Shown: one piece after another, positions 25,816 to 35,716 of the stretch | Layout of the letters: the number at the start of each line of letters is the position of its first letter | Position numbering within the stretch: position 1 is the first letter of the stretch | Assembly (NCBI GenBank): GCA_028289345.1 | Contig: JANQQL010000001.1 | Coordinates: 410,080 to 474,079, forward strand | Reading direction: 5' to 3' | Source: Planctomycetota bacterium | Lineage (GTDB): Bacteria > Planctomycetota > B15-G4 > SIAN01 | Length of the DNA stretch: 64,000 nt | Program-made: the position numbers and the translations under genes | The notes under the pieces: generated by a model | What the model saw: only the letters and a program-made list of their open reading frames with translations | What the model was told of the DNA's origin: nothing | Database searches by the model: none

Positions 25816-27444
25816 ATGGGTCACACTGTCCGCCCCCCCTCCGCTTCCTTGACGCGATTTCACGAGACGACCCTCGTGATCAGCGCCTTGATGCATTGGA
25901 TTCCGGCATTCCGCGGTCAATCGGTGGGCGCCCTCCGAATCGGCGCCTCGGTCGTCGTCGTGCTCCTATGGATGGCTTCACGGCGCCGCGGCGCGTGGTC
26001 CCCGGGGGATCCTCGAGAATGGCGTCGCAGTCTCTCTCTCCTCGCGGCAGCCGGCCTGTTTTGGACCGGGGTCACCGAATGCTGGACCGTGTTCAGCCGT
26101 TTGTACGCATTGAGCGTGTTGGGCCTGAGCGTCGGTTTTCTCTTCCATTCTTTACTTGTGCTCGGCGTCGCAAGCGAGGGCCAGTGGACCCGCTGGGGAG
26201 TCTTGCGACCGGGCTTGGTGCTGGTGGGAGTGCTCACCGGTCTCCTCGGAATTGAGCTTTTCTGCCAGTGGAGGTTTCCCGGTTCGTTCTACGACGTGGT
26301 TCCCGACGACGCACGCATGGGCGAAATGATCGCCGAGGCCAAGAGCTACCGATTCACCTTGCAGCCGGGATTCGTCGGACGAACCATCCACCCCGAGTTC
26401 CCCGGGCGAAGGGTCTCCATCAATGCCTGGGGACTTCGCGATGATGATCGAGCCGCCGAGTCGCCCCGCGCGGAGGAGCTGTCGATCCTGGTTCTGGGCG
26501 ACTCGTTGACGTTCGGCACCGGCGTGGAGGATCACGAAACCTACTCCGCACTTCTGGAAGAATCTCTCACGGCGTCCATGTCGAGGTCGGTTCGGGTGTA
26601 CGGAGCGGGAGTCCCGGGACTCGGTCAGAAAGACTGCCGTCTTCGACTGGCGGAGTATGCCGAGCGCACCCAACCCGACCTGGTCATCGCGGCACTCTAT
26701 GAAGGCAATGACTTCGACGAGGACTTGCGCCACGAACACTTCCTCCGCCGTCGCGCCGAAGCTGTCGAGCAATCAAACTCCCCACCCAACTCGACCGAGG
26801 AGACGGCCAGAAAGGAAGACTCTGGCGAAAAAGAAGAGCGAGAGCCTCCCCCACCGATCCCTGGATCCGACCAGTTGCTGCGGGTTTCCTTGGAGCGCCT
26901 TGGAAAAGTCAACTTTTGGTTCGGAAGCTCGGCGTGTCTGCAATACCTCCGCCCGACCCTCGAGGAATCCTTGGCGGAACGCGGCGTTCTGAAGCGCTTC
27001 GTTCCAGTCAACAACTTCTTGACCAAAGCGTTGCTCACCACCCCCCCACCGGGAGTTCACGAAGCCGTGTACGCTTCCATCCAAGCGTTGCGCGGAATCG
27101 CGGCGGATTGCGAGGCTCTCGGCGCACGACTCATCGTGCTGGTCATTCCCGCCGCGGTGCAGGCTTCTCCCGAAATCTTCGATCGATTCGCCTCCACCCG
27201 AGGCCGCAAGTATCGCGGCAAGAAGTTTGACCGCACACTCCTTCACAACACCCTCGTGACGGTCTTGAGGGCCGATCATGAAGTGGTGGTGGACCCACTA
27301 CCGCTTCTGGAAAAGGAGTTCGTCGCGGGCAACCCTGGCTACTATCGAGAAGGGCATTTCAACGCAACGGGCCATCGGTGGATGGCGGACCTACTGCGAA
27401 CGGAAGTCCAACAATTGCTCACACAACCGCCTGCAAAGCACTGA
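25816..27444 (+). CDS. Membrane-anchored SGNH-hydrolase-like protein 2
   Basis: 542 residues from ATG 25816; ATG 25789 is an alternative but has no better ribosome-binding site and would overlap the divergent gene's start codon. Several membrane helices cover residues 15-150. The catalytic domain has LVLGDSLTFGTG (block I), ALYEGNDFDEDL (block III-like GND) and EGHFNATGHRWMA near the C-terminus (His of the triad; the usual Asp is Glu). A Glu/Pro-rich linker (EETARKEDSGEKEEREPPPP) interrupts the domain. Probably modifies an extracytoplasmic polymer. Related in layout to the proteins at 23504 and 40820. Confidence 0.75.
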   Translation: MGHTVRPPSASLTRFHETTLVISALMHWIPAFRGQSVGALRIGASVVVVLLWMASRRRGAWSPGDPREWRRSLSLLAAAGLFWTGVTECWTVFSRLYALSVLGLSVGFLFHSLLVLGVASEGQWTRWGVLRPGLVLVGVLTGLLGIELFCQWRFPGSFYDVVPDDARMGEMIAEAKSYRFTLQPGFVGRTIHPEFPGRRVSINAWGLRDDDRAAESPRAEELSILVLGDSLTFGTGVEDHETYSALLEESLTASMSRSVRVYGAGVPGLGQKDCRLRLAEYAERTQPDLVIAALYEGNDFDEDLRHEHFLRRRAEAVEQSNSPPNSTEETARKEDSGEKEEREPPPPIPGSDQLLRVSLERLGKVNFWFGSSACLQYLRPTLEESLAERGVLKRFVPVNNFLTKALLTTPPPGVHEAVYASIQALRGIAADCEALGARLIVLVIPAAVQASPEIFDRFASTRGRKYRGKKFDRTLLHNTLVTVLRADHEVVVDPLPLLEKEFVAGNPGYYREGHFNATGHRWMADLLRTEVQQLLTQPPAKH

Positions 27445-27578
27445 CCAGGCCGAAGAATCGGTGAGCCGATGCCCGTCCGCGAGGAAGCTCAGGGGATCCT
27501 CACAGAGCTGGGAAGAACGGTCACGGAACTCTAGGCGGCGGTTCTTTCCTAGGTCGCCGCAGGACCCCACGATCGTGA

Positions 27579-28061
27579 TCAACCAACGGCGGACGCCGAA
27601 TGCGAGCCTCCCGACGCCTCGTTCAACAGCTCCATGGCGGCCGCTGCGGTCTTCGTGGCGAGCAACTTTTCGCGCAAGTCGGGATCCATCCCCAAGGTTC
27701 GAGCGACCGTGGCCAGCACTTCCACATGACGCTGACGCTGGCTGGGAGGAGTGGCGAGCAGCAAGACGAAATGCACCGCCTTGCCGTCCGGGGTCGTGGC
27801 ATCCAGTCCGGCGTGATGAATTCCCAGGGCACCGACGACTTCTTCGCCGTTCGGGAGAGCGCCGTGAGGCACCGCAATCCCTTCGCCCAAGCAAGTAGGG
27901 ACTTGGGCTTCTCTCTCGAGCGTGGATCGAAGCAACTCGGCTTGCCTCTGGCGATCGAGATTCATCGAACGCGCGACGACCTCGACCAGCTCAGCGATCG
28001 CCGCAGTCAGGGTCGTGGCCGTCAGGGCCAGGGACAGCCGTTCGGGATGCAAGAAGTCCAT
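27579..28061 (-). CDS. PTS EIIA-like protein (fructose/nitrogen type)
   Basis: 160 residues. [17 protein letters not shown] carries His66, the phospho-acceptor of the fructose/mannitol and PtsN family. The helix-rich C-terminus ([21 protein letters not shown]) also fits. ATG 28061 is preceded by GGTAGGAGAG. No EIIB, EIIC, HPr or sigma-54 gene is nearby, so a regulatory PtsN-like role is more likely than sugar uptake. It is divergent from ispG with 209 bp between starts. Confidence 0.85.
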   Translation of the reverse strand: MDFLHPERLSLALTATTLTAAIAELVEVVARSMNLDRQRQAELLRSTLEREAQVPTCLGEGIAVPHGALPNGEEVVGALGIHHAGLDATTPDGKAVHFVLLLATPPSQRQRHVEVLATVARTLGMDPDLREKLLATKTAAAAMELLNEASGGSHSASAVG

Positions 28062-28270
28062 CGCTCTCCTACCTTCCGGGGAAGGGGTCTTGCTCGAGGG
28101 GGGGGGACGGGAGGAGTGACGGAATAACACGCGGAATGGCTCTGGCAATCGGTCGTTTCCCCCTCCCCCGGGGACAAGTCGTGGATCGAGTTTTTTTCCC
28201 GGCCGCGCGCTGCCCCTTGACCGGCTGGATTAGACTGAGCGGATTCTCTTTGTCCCCTTCCGTGGAAAAC

Positions 28271-29407
28271 ATGCTTCCCTCACGAACCACTCGAACCATC
28301 CGGATCCGCGATCTTGCCCTGGGGGGGCAGGCGCCCATCGTCGTCCAGAGCATGGCGGCCACCCGAACCCAGGACGTGGCCGCGACGACTCGCCAGGTGA
28401 AGATCCTGGAAGAAGTCGGGGCTGATCTGGTCCGAATCGCGGTCGACAGCCGCGCCGACGTCGAAGCCCTTGCCACGATCCGCAAGGCGACCAAGGCCCT
28501 CCTGTCCGTCGACCTGCAAGAAAACTACCGGCTGGCCGAGCAGGTCGCGCCGCTGGTCGACAAGCTGCGTTACAACCCTGGTCATCTCCACCACCACGAG
28601 AAAGACAAGAGCATCGCGGACAAGGTCAAGTACCTGGTCGAGATCGCTCGCAACCATGGACTGGCACTCCGCATCGGCGTGAACGCTGGCTCGGTGGATC
28701 CGGAGCTGCGCGGCTCCTTCGGAGACGACGAGGTCGGAGCGCTGGTGGCCTCCGCGACTCAACATTGCGCGCTGGTCGATGACCTGGGCTTTCAAGACTA
28801 TGTCGTCTCCATCAAGGACTCCGACCCGCGACTCGTCATTGATGCCAACCAGCGGTTCGCCGAGCAGCGCCCCGACGTCCCCCTTCACCTCGGGGTGACC
28901 GAAGCCGGCCTGCCCCCGGATGGCATCATCAAGACTCGGATCGCCTTCGAGCAACTCATCTCCCGCGGCATCGGAGACACGATTCGCGTGTCCCTGACGC
29001 TGCCCTTCGATGACAAAGGGCAAGAAATCACCGTGGGGCGGCAGATCCTGAAAGACATCGAGGAGGGTCGCTTTCGATCGGTCCCTCCCAACTTCTACGA
29101 CGGCCTCAACATCATCGCTTGCCCGTCTTGCTCCCGAGTCGAGAACGAGAAATTCATCGAACTCGCCCAGGAGGTCAAGAAGACCACGGAATGGGCCGCG
29201 CAGCATCAACTAACCATCGCCGTCATGGGATGCCGCGTGAACGGCCCCGGCGAAACCGACGATGCGGATCTCGGACTCTGGTGCGGGCCGACCCACGTGA
29301 ATTTGAAACGCGGTACGGAAACCCTGGGCACGTATCCCTATGACGAAATCCTCGGCCGTCTTCATGCCGAGGTCGAAAAGTTGATCGGCAAGGCTCATCC
29401 GGCCTGA
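28271..29407 (+). CDS. ispG: 4-hydroxy-3-methylbut-2-en-1-yl diphosphate synthase (IspG/GcpE)
   Basis: 378 residues, the compact bacterial form. It reduces MEcPP to HMBPP in the MEP isoprenoid pathway. The TIM-barrel half holds [29 protein letters not shown] and LRYNPGHL; the C-terminal half has the 4Fe-4S ligands in ACPSCSRVE and [19 protein letters not shown] 28271 is chosen because the conserved part begins there; an in-frame GTG lies three codons earlier. It is followed by mtnB 36 bases downstream, an unrelated pathway that may share its transcript. Confidence 0.95.
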   Translation: MLPSRTTRTIRIRDLALGGQAPIVVQSMAATRTQDVAATTRQVKILEEVGADLVRIAVDSRADVEALATIRKATKALLSVDLQENYRLAEQVAPLVDKLRYNPGHLHHHEKDKSIADKVKYLVEIARNHGLALRIGVNAGSVDPELRGSFGDDEVGALVASATQHCALVDDLGFQDYVVSIKDSDPRLVIDANQRFAEQRPDVPLHLGVTEAGLPPDGIIKTRIAFEQLISRGIGDTIRVSLTLPFDDKGQEITVGRQILKDIEEGRFRSVPPNFYDGLNIIACPSCSRVENEKFIELAQEVKKTTEWAAQHQLTIAVMGCRVNGPGETDDADLGLWCGPTHVNLKRGTETLGTYPYDEILGRLHAEVEKLIGKAHPA

Positions 29408-29443
29408 CGAAACTCGCCCGACCGGCGTCGCGAGACCTCGACT

Positions 29444-30121
29444 GTGACTCAGACGGAAACCAACTCGGGCCATCATCCCAAAGAGCGGGCCTTGCTCTGC
29501 GAACTGTTGCGACAGTTCTACGACCTGGGATGGTGTACCGGAACCGGGGGCGGTCTGTCCCTTGCCGTGCCGGGGGGCTTCCTGATGGCACCCAGCGGAG
29601 TCGCCAAGGAGCGGGTGACCGAGGCCGATCTGTTTCTCCTCGACGAAGCATTTCGAGTGATCGCGGCACCGACAAAAGGCGAGCTCTGCCTCTCGGAGTG
29701 TGCTCCCTTGTTCCAAGCAATCTTCGGCCTCGGAGAGGTTGGCGCGGTGATTCATTCCCACAGCATTCCCTTGGCGCTGGCCACGCGAGCCGCAGGATCC
29801 GAGCAAACCACCCTGGGGTGGCAGCGACTGGAGATGCTGAAGGGCATTCGCGGTGTGAGTTATCCGGAACGTCACTTCGTTCCTTTGATCGACAACACGC
29901 CGCGTGAAGCCATGCTTCTGTCTGCCTTGCAACGGGCGCTGGAGAACTTGCCACCCCATGCCCATGCCGTCTTCGTCCGAGACCACGGAGCCTACATTTG
30001 GGGACGAGATGCGATGGAGGCCAAGCGCCATGCCGAGGTGTACGATTGGCTGTGTGAGTTCGACCACCGAGAGCGCCTGGAACGCAACTCGGGGAACGCG
30101 GGAGCCGGAGAAGGGAGCTGA
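29444..30121 (+). CDS. mtnB: Methylthioribulose-1-phosphate dehydratase (MtnB), class II aldolase family
   Basis: 225 residues. Class II aldolase/adducin fold: GWCTGTGGGLSLAV at the N-terminus, MAPSGVAKERV, and the metal site HSHSIPLAL together with VRDHGAYIWGRD. The family position and the adjacent acireductone dioxygenase point to MtnB, which dehydrates 5-methylthioribulose-1-phosphate in methionine salvage. GTG 29444 is the start. Only two bases separate its stop from the next ATG. The enzyme normally acting between MtnB and MtnD (MtnC or MtnW/MtnX) is not in the window. Confidence 0.85.
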   Translation: MTQTETNSGHHPKERALLCELLRQFYDLGWCTGTGGGLSLAVPGGFLMAPSGVAKERVTEADLFLLDEAFRVIAAPTKGELCLSECAPLFQAIFGLGEVGAVIHSHSIPLALATRAAGSEQTTLGWQRLEMLKGIRGVSYPERHFVPLIDNTPREAMLLSALQRALENLPPHAHAVFVRDHGAYIWGRDAMEAKRHAEVYDWLCEFDHRERLERNSGNAGAGEGS

Positions 30122-30123
30122 CC

Positions 30124-30567
30124 ATGCGCGTCTTCCAAGAAGTCGGTGCCAAGTATCCACAAGGATTGCTCACCGTCCTGGAGGGCCTGTCCGTGGACGA
30201 TCCCGCGCGGCTGGACCAGGAGATTGAAGCGTTCAAGAACGAGCATGGCTACCAATCCCACGACATCGTGGAGATCACCGAAGGCACCCCGAATGAGGCC
30301 CTTCGCAAGTTCGATCCTCCCCACACTCACAGCGAAGACGAGATCCGCTTGTTTCTTCATGGCAGCGGAATCTTCGATCTGCTTGCCGACGATGGAATCT
30401 GGTACCGGTTTTTGTTCGAGAAGGGAGACATGGTCGTCGTTCCGGCCGGGCGGGTGCACCGCTTCGAACCGACCTACGAAAAGACCGTGCGCTGCGTCCG
30501 TATCTTCCAGGATGACGAAGGATGGGTGCCGCACTACGTCGACCAGGCGGCTCACGAAGGTCCCTGA
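30124..30567 (+). CDS. mtnD: Acireductone dioxygenase (MtnD), short form
   Basis: 147 residues, against about 180 in most relatives; the N-terminal strand region is shortened. The cupin metal ligands are complete: His67 and His69 in PPHTHSEDE, Glu73, and His112 in AGRVHRF. With Fe it converts acireductone to the methionine precursor keto acid; with Ni it gives an off-pathway product. It follows mtnB by two bases, so they are surely co-expressed. The C-terminus FQDDEGWVPHYV matches the family. Confidence 0.88.
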   Translation: MRVFQEVGAKYPQGLLTVLEGLSVDDPARLDQEIEAFKNEHGYQSHDIVEITEGTPNEALRKFDPPHTHSEDEIRLFLHGSGIFDLLADDGIWYRFLFEKGDMVVVPAGRVHRFEPTYEKTVRCVRIFQDDEGWVPHYVDQAAHEGP

Positions 30568-30622
30568 GCGCGCGGCCCCTGGGTTCTGAACTCGTGGATT
30601 TCTTGGCCGCCTTCGAACGCGG

Positions 30623-31438
30623 TTACGAAGGAGTCGAGTCCCCGAACAACAGGCGATCCATGCCCCGCAACAGTCCCACCATCTCGGCGCACCGCTTGGC
30701 GGCAAGCAAAGTGCCCCCCACGTAGGGAGCGGCGCTGGAACCGGCATCGTGGCGGATGGTGAGCCGCTCGTCCGGCAAGCCAAACAGGGCCTCGAAAGAC
30801 AACACGTGTCCGGGCAGCCGGATGGAGTGCACTTGGCTGCCACCAATGGTGGCTCCGCGAGCTTGCCGGTCTCCGACGGTTTGATCGGGAGAAACCTCGA
30901 ACTGTTGCTCGGCGACGGTGGCCAAGGTTTCGGCAAGCTCTCTTGCGGTGCCACTCGGCGCGTCCGGCTTACCAGCGTGGGCGTAGTCGAGGACTTCCCA
31001 ATGGGGAACGTGACGAGCGGCGATGCAGGCAAAGTGCTTCACCAACGCAGCCGTCACCGAAAAGTTCCCTGCGGCAACCACTCCCACGCCTTGCTGTTTG
31101 GCGCGCGCCTCGATCTCGTCATAGTCTGACGAAGAAAGGCCGGACGTGCCGATGACCGCTCCCACTTTGTGGTCGAGCGCAACGTTCACATGGTCCTTGA
31201 CGACACTGGGGTGGGTGTAATCGATCAGGACATCGGTCTCGACCGCCAAGGCTTCGGCTACGGAACCGGCGATGGACCATCCCACCGGGTCGCGACCCAG
31301 TCGTTCTCCCGGGTCTCGACCCGCGGCCTCGCGGGCCACCGCCCCCACCAGCTGAAACTCCGAGGAATCCAGAACGGCTTCGACCAGGCGACTTCCGGTC
31401 CACCCAGTTGCTCCGGCGATGCACAGGCGAATCGTCAT
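30623..31438 (-). CDS. dapB: 4-hydroxy-tetrahydrodipicolinate reductase (DapB), variant active site
   Basis: 271 residues. NAD(P)-binding GATGWTGSRLVEAV at the N-terminus and the substrate motif KPDAPSGTARELAETL identify DapB of lysine/diaminopimelate synthesis. Lys157 is the expected catalytic lysine. The catalytic His of E. coli (first of the HH pair) is Ala153 here, with the second His kept as His154, a divergent-subfamily pattern. It is the last gene of the minus-strand acyl-CoA operon, only four bases after the acyl-CoA dehydrogenase stop, although the pathways are unrelated. Confidence 0.85.
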   Translation of the reverse strand: MTIRLCIAGATGWTGSRLVEAVLDSSEFQLVGAVAREAAGRDPGERLGRDPVGWSIAGSVAEALAVETDVLIDYTHPSVVKDHVNVALDHKVGAVIGTSGLSSSDYDEIEARAKQQGVGVVAAGNFSVTAALVKHFACIAARHVPHWEVLDYAHAGKPDAPSGTARELAETLATVAEQQFEVSPDQTVGDRQARGATIGGSQVHSIRLPGHVLSFEALFGLPDERLTIRHDAGSSAAPYVGGTLLAAKRCAEMVGLLRGMDRLLFGDSTPS

Positions 31439-31442
31439 CGAC

Positions 31443-32588
31443 TCACGACCCCGCCATCACCGAACGCGCGATCACCAAGTGCTGGACCTCGGTCGTTCCT
31501 TCGTAGATTTCGGTGATGCGAGCGTCCCGAAGCAGGCGCTCGACCGCATAGCGCTGCAGGTACCCGTCCATCCCATGGACATCCACGGCTTCGTTCGCCG
31601 CGAAGTTGCACATGGTGGATGCCATGAGCTTGGCCATTGCCGCCTCCTTGGTGCACGGCTTGCCCTGGTCGCGCAACAAAGCCGCCCGGCGGATCATCAG
31701 CCGCGAAGCGTCCACTTGCATCGCGATCTCGGCCAGCTTCCACTGCATCGACTGGCGCGCCGCGAGCTCCGGTCGACCCGCCAGGTATTCGCGCGAAGCA
31801 TCCAGGCAGCCTTGGGCAATCCCCAAAGCCTGACTGGCGATCCCGATCCGCCCCCCGTCGAGGGTCTCCATGGCGATTCGAAAACCCCGGTCCAAAGTCC
31901 CGAGCAGGTTCTCTTCGGGAACTTCACATTGGTCCAGCAGGATCTCGACCGTGGACGAAGCCCGAATCCCGAGTTTGTCTTCCTTCTTGCCGATCGAGAA
32001 TCCGGGGAACTTGCTTTCCACCAGGAACGCGCTGATCCCTCGCGAGTTCTTCTCCCCCGGCTTCAAGTCCGAGGTTCTTGCGAACACGATGAACAAACCC
32101 GCGTGGGTCCCCGAGGTGATCCACAGCTTCGCCCCGTTGAGGACGTAGTGATCCCCTTTCTTCTCGGCCCGACATCGCAGCGCCGCCGCGTCGGAACCCG
32201 AAAACGCCTCGCTCAAGGCATAGGCACCGAGCAGCTTTCCACTGGCAAGATCCGGAAGGTACTTCTTCTTGGTCACTTCCGTGCCGTGGCGGGACAAGGG
32301 CGTACACACCAGGGAGTTGTGAACCGACAAGGTCACCGACGTGGACGGACACGCTCGCGAGGTTTCCTCGACCAGCATGGACCCGGCCAGGTTGCCTCTC
32401 GCCGATCCCCCGAATTCCTCGGGCACCAAGATCCCGAGCAGCCCGATTTCGGCCGCTCGCTGGATTTGCGCCTCCGGGAACTTTTCTTCGCGGTCCAAAG
32501 CAGCCGCGTGGGGAACCAGAGACTCCTGGACGTACTGCTGGACCTCGGACTGAAACTTGACGAGTTCCTCGGGAAGCTCGAAATCCAC
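31443..32588 (-). CDS. Short-chain acyl-CoA dehydrogenase (butyryl-CoA dehydrogenase-like)
   Basis: 381 residues, standard length. Motifs: LLGILVPEEFGG, GAYALSEAFSGSDAAAL (FAD/substrate), and RITEIYEGTTEVQHLVIAR, where the Glu of YEGT is the catalytic base of short-chain enzymes. GTG 32588 is chosen because AGGAGG lies eight bases upstream. Placement after thiolase and 3-hydroxybutyryl-CoA dehydrogenase fits C4-acyl-CoA oxidation or a butyrate-type route. No ETF genes are near. Confidence 0.9.
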   Translation of the reverse strand: MDFELPEELVKFQSEVQQYVQESLVPHAAALDREEKFPEAQIQRAAEIGLLGILVPEEFGGSARGNLAGSMLVEETSRACPSTSVTLSVHNSLVCTPLSRHGTEVTKKKYLPDLASGKLLGAYALSEAFSGSDAAALRCRAEKKGDHYVLNGAKLWITSGTHAGLFIVFARTSDLKPGEKNSRGISAFLVESKFPGFSIGKKEDKLGIRASSTVEILLDQCEVPEENLLGTLDRGFRIAMETLDGGRIGIASQALGIAQGCLDASREYLAGRPELAARQSMQWKLAEIAMQVDASRLMIRRAALLRDQGKPCTKEAAMAKLMASTMCNFAANEAVDVHGMDGYLQRYAVERLLRDARITEIYEGTTEVQHLVIARSVMAGS

Positions 32589-32716
32589 GTTGGTCCTCCT
32601 GTGACAACGTTCTGAGGTAGTTGTTTGCGACAACGGCCTGGCTTCGACCACGGTGCCGCGGGTCAATCTCCGCTGCGTCCTCAACCCCGATCAAAGGGTC
32701 TCTGGAAGATCCGGAA

Positions 32717-33571
32717 TCAACCTTGGTACTGATAGAAGCCTTCCCCGGTCTTTCGGCCAAGCAACCCCGCGTCCACCATGCGCCGCAACAGCGGGCACGG
32801 CCGATACTTGGTGTCTCCGAGATCCAAATGCAGGACCTCCATGATCGACAGGCATGTGTCCAGTCCGATCAAGTCGGCCAGAGTCAGAGGCCCCATCGGG
32901 TGCGCCATGCCGAGCTTCATGACCTCGTCAATGGCTTCCTTGGTGGCCACCCCTTCCATCAAGCAATACACCGCTTCGTTGATCATCGGCATGAGGATTC
33001 GATTCGAGATGAATCCTGGGAAGTCGTTGGCTTCCACGGGGATCTTGCCGAGGGCCTTGGACAGTTCCATCACGGCGTTCAACGTCGCATCGCTGGTGCG
33101 CTGACCGCGAATCACCTCCACCAACTTCATCACCGGCACCGGGTTCATGAAGTGCATGCCGATGACCCGATCCGGTCGATCCGTCTGAGCCCCGAGACGG
33201 GTGATCGAGATCGAAGACGTGTTGCTGGCAAGGATCGTGTCTTTGGAAGTGCCTTCGCTCAGGCTGCGGAACAAGCCGGCCTTGAGTTCGAAATCTTCCG
33301 GGGCCGCTTCCACCACCAAGCCGGTATCCGCGGCATCGAGAATTCGCGTGGTCGGCTTCACCCGGTCGACGGCCGCCGAAACCTCTTCCGCGGTGATCTT
33401 GCCTTTCTTCTCCATCCGCTGCAGGCTGGAACGAATCGCCCCGACCCCACGTTCGAGGCACTCCTCGGAAACGTCCACCATCGTGACCGGGATTCCACTG
33501 GTGGCGAACACCTGGGCGATGCCGTTGCCCATGGTTCCCGAGCCGATCACGCTGACCTTGTCGATTGACAT
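32717..33571 (-). CDS. hbd: 3-hydroxybutyryl-CoA dehydrogenase
   Basis: 284 residues. An NAD-binding Rossmann fold starts with [18 protein letters not shown]; the catalytic region [19 protein letters not shown] holds the His-Asn pair, and the C-terminal helical domain has [19 protein letters not shown] and [18 protein letters not shown]. It interconverts acetoacetyl-CoA and 3-hydroxybutyryl-CoA. Second gene of the minus-strand operon. No crotonase (enoyl-CoA hydratase) gene accompanies it in the window. Confidence 0.93.
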   Translation of the reverse strand: MSIDKVSVIGSGTMGNGIAQVFATSGIPVTMVDVSEECLERGVGAIRSSLQRMEKKGKITAEEVSAAVDRVKPTTRILDAADTGLVVEAAPEDFELKAGLFRSLSEGTSKDTILASNTSSISITRLGAQTDRPDRVIGMHFMNPVPVMKLVEVIRGQRTSDATLNAVMELSKALGKIPVEANDFPGFISNRILMPMINEAVYCLMEGVATKEAIDEVMKLGMAHPMGPLTLADLIGLDTCLSIMEVLHLDLGDTKYRPCPLLRRMVDAGLLGRKTGEGFYQYQG

Positions 33572-33661
33572 CCCTTGCCGGGTCCTTTCGTTGTGTCCGG
33601 CGTGGTCACGCCGGGACCGATGAATTGGCTCGATCGTGGCTGAAGGCGACGAGAGGTGCTC

Positions 33662-34843
33662 TCAGCGTTCGACCGCGAGGGCCACGGCATTGCCGCCCCC
33701 AAGGCACAGGGTTGCGAGGCCCTGGCGTTTGTCCTGATCTTCCATGGCGTAGAGCAGCGTCGTCAAAACACGAGCGCCCGAGGCCCCAATGGGATGCCCC
33801 AAAGCCACTGCTCCGCCGTGCACGTTGACGGTTTCCGGGTTCATCTCACATTCGCGCATGACCGCCAAGGACTGCACCGAAAACGCCTCGTTGACTTCGC
33901 AGAGGTCGTAGTCGCCCATCTTGCTGCCGACCTTCTGATGAAGGTTCTTCACCGCATCCACCGGCGCCATCATGACCCACTCCGGCGCCATGCCCCCCGT
34001 CGCGTAGCCTCGAATGCGAGCCAACACCGGGCAGCCGAGCTCTTGGGCTCGTTTCTCCGACATCACCACCAACGCGCAGGCAGCGTCATTGATCGACGAG
34101 GCATTGCCTGCCGTGACACTGCCTCCGTCGCGCTTGAAGGCGGGGCGCAAGCGAGCCAGGGATTCCGCCGTGCAATCGGCGCGCGGGCCTTCGTCGCTGC
34201 TGACCACCAGCGGATCGCCTTTGCGCTGAGGCACTTCCACCGGCACCACCTCTTTCTGAAACTTGCCGGCTTCGACCGCCGCCACCGCTTTTCGATGGCT
34301 GCCGGCCGCGTATTCGTCTTGGGCCTCGCGCGCGATCTCGTACTTGTCGGCCACGAGCTCTGCGGTCATTCCCATGTGGAAGTCGTTGTAGATGTCCCAC
34401 AAGCCATCGTTCACCATGGCATCGAGCAGCTTGCCATGGCCGAGACGCACGCCTTCGCGTGCCTGGGGCAGCAGGTATGGGGCCTGGCTCATGCTTTCCA
34501 TGCCCCCGGCAACGATGACTTCCGCGTCCCCGGCCCGAATCGCTTGGGCGGCCAACATGACCGCTTTCAAACCGGAGCCGCAAACCTTGTTGATGGTGAG
34601 CGCCCCCACCGTTTCGGGAATGCCAGCACCTAGCGCGGCCTGGCGCGCGGGGTTTTGCCCCACTCCGGCCTGGAGAACCTGACCAAGGATCACTTCTTCT
34701 ACGGCATCGGGTTCGATCCCAGCGCGGCGAACCGACTCCTTGACCGCGACTGCCCCCAGCTCCGGGGCCCGCAACGACGACAAGGCACCTTGGAAGCGCC
34801 CGATCGGCGTCCGCACTGCGCTAACGATCACCGCGTCCGTCAT
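33662..34843 (-). CDS. Acetyl-CoA acetyltransferase (thiolase)
   Basis: 393 residues. The acyl-accepting Cys88 sits in [11 protein letters not shown], the second site is [12 protein letters not shown], and the C-terminal Cys is in [12 protein letters not shown]. It interconverts two acetyl-CoA and acetoacetyl-CoA. ATG 34843 is preceded by GAGGAGG at ten bases. First gene of a four-gene minus-strand operon with hbd, acyl-CoA dehydrogenase and dapB. Biosynthetic (PhaA/AtoB) and degradative roles cannot be told apart from sequence. Confidence 0.93.
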   Translation of the reverse strand: MTDAVIVSAVRTPIGRFQGALSSLRAPELGAVAVKESVRRAGIEPDAVEEVILGQVLQAGVGQNPARQAALGAGIPETVGALTINKVCGSGLKAVMLAAQAIRAGDAEVIVAGGMESMSQAPYLLPQAREGVRLGHGKLLDAMVNDGLWDIYNDFHMGMTAELVADKYEIAREAQDEYAAGSHRKAVAAVEAGKFQKEVVPVEVPQRKGDPLVVSSDEGPRADCTAESLARLRPAFKRDGGSVTAGNASSINDAACALVVMSEKRAQELGCPVLARIRGYATGGMAPEWVMMAPVDAVKNLHQKVGSKMGDYDLCEVNEAFSVQSLAVMRECEMNPETVNVHGGAVALGHPIGASGARVLTTLLYAMEDQDKRQGLATLCLGGGNAVALAVER

Positions 34844-35238
34844 GGGTGTGTTTCCTCCTCCCGGGAATCCAGAGGATCCGGGGAATCGAAGAGCGTCGGG
34901 AGCGAAGCTGAGAAGGAGATCGCTCCTGGCCGGGACACCAATCTCCTGGCGGTCTCCGGCGAGAATCCCAGCCCAGCTTAGCAAGACGAGAAAGAACTCC
35001 TCGGACGCCAGATCCTGGTTTTCCCGACCAACCCACGGGCAGCGATCCGAGGCCAAGTTCCCTGTCGCTTTACTTCGCCGCAAGTGATTACTAATAAAGA
35101 TGTTGGAACATGGCTCCCGAGGTTGGGAAGGTGCAGAGCCCACGGGTAGCCGCCGAAACCGATCCGACCCCCGTCACCCGGCCCGCGATCGGTCCCTGAC
35201 GGTCCTTCGAACAATCACCCGAGGAGAATCGACCACCC
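34844..35238. other. Divergent promoter region between thiolase and arsC genes
   Basis: 395 bp with no supported gene. An AT-rich island near 35085-35105 (GTGATTACTAATAAAGATG) stands out in this GC-rich setting and is the likeliest promoter zone. GAGGAGAATC before 35239 is the ribosome-binding site of the ArsC gene. Confidence 0.5.
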
Positions 35239-35694
35239 ATGTCTGCAAAGGCCCCCGTTCGCATCTTGTTCCTCTGCACCGGGAACTCCTGCCGCAGCCA
35301 GATGGCCGAAGGCTGGACACGAGCCCTTCACCCCACGGAATTCGAGGTTTTCTCCGCCGGCATCGAGACCCACGGTTTGAATCCGATGGCAGTGCAAGTC
35401 ATGCAAGAAGCCGGGGTCGACATTTCTCACCATCAATCGAAGACGGTGAACGACCTTCCCGATCCTGGAATGGACGTGGTGGTCACCGTCTGCGGTCATG
35501 CCAACGAAACTTGTCCGACGTTCCCCGCGGCCACGCGGGTGGTTCACGTCGGCTTTGACGACCCTCCGACGTTGGCTCGATCAGCCAAGACGGCGGCGGA
35601 GGCATTGCGGCACTATCGACGTGTTCGGGACGAGATCCGGGCCTTCGTCGAGGGGCTTCCTCGGTCCCTCGAGGGGACTTCGGGCTCGGAATGA
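35239..35694 (+). CDS. arsC: Arsenate reductase, low-molecular-weight phosphatase (thioredoxin-coupled ArsC) type
   Basis: 151 residues. The P-loop CTGNSCRSQMAEGW provides Cys13 and Arg19, and the second and third redox cysteines are Cys85 and Cys92 in VTVCGHANETCP, the triad spacing of S. aureus-type ArsC. It would reduce arsenate to arsenite using thioredoxin. No arsenite pump or ArsR is adjacent. The stop lies 22 bases before the pyruvate dehydrogenase start. Confidence 0.9.
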   Translation: MSAKAPVRILFLCTGNSCRSQMAEGWTRALHPTEFEVFSAGIETHGLNPMAVQVMQEAGVDISHHQSKTVNDLPDPGMDVVVTVCGHANETCPTFPAATRVVHVGFDDPPTLARSAKTAAEALRHYRRVRDEIRAFVEGLPRSLEGTSGSE

Positions 35695-35716
35695 GGGGAA
35701 ACAGGAACAGGCGGTC

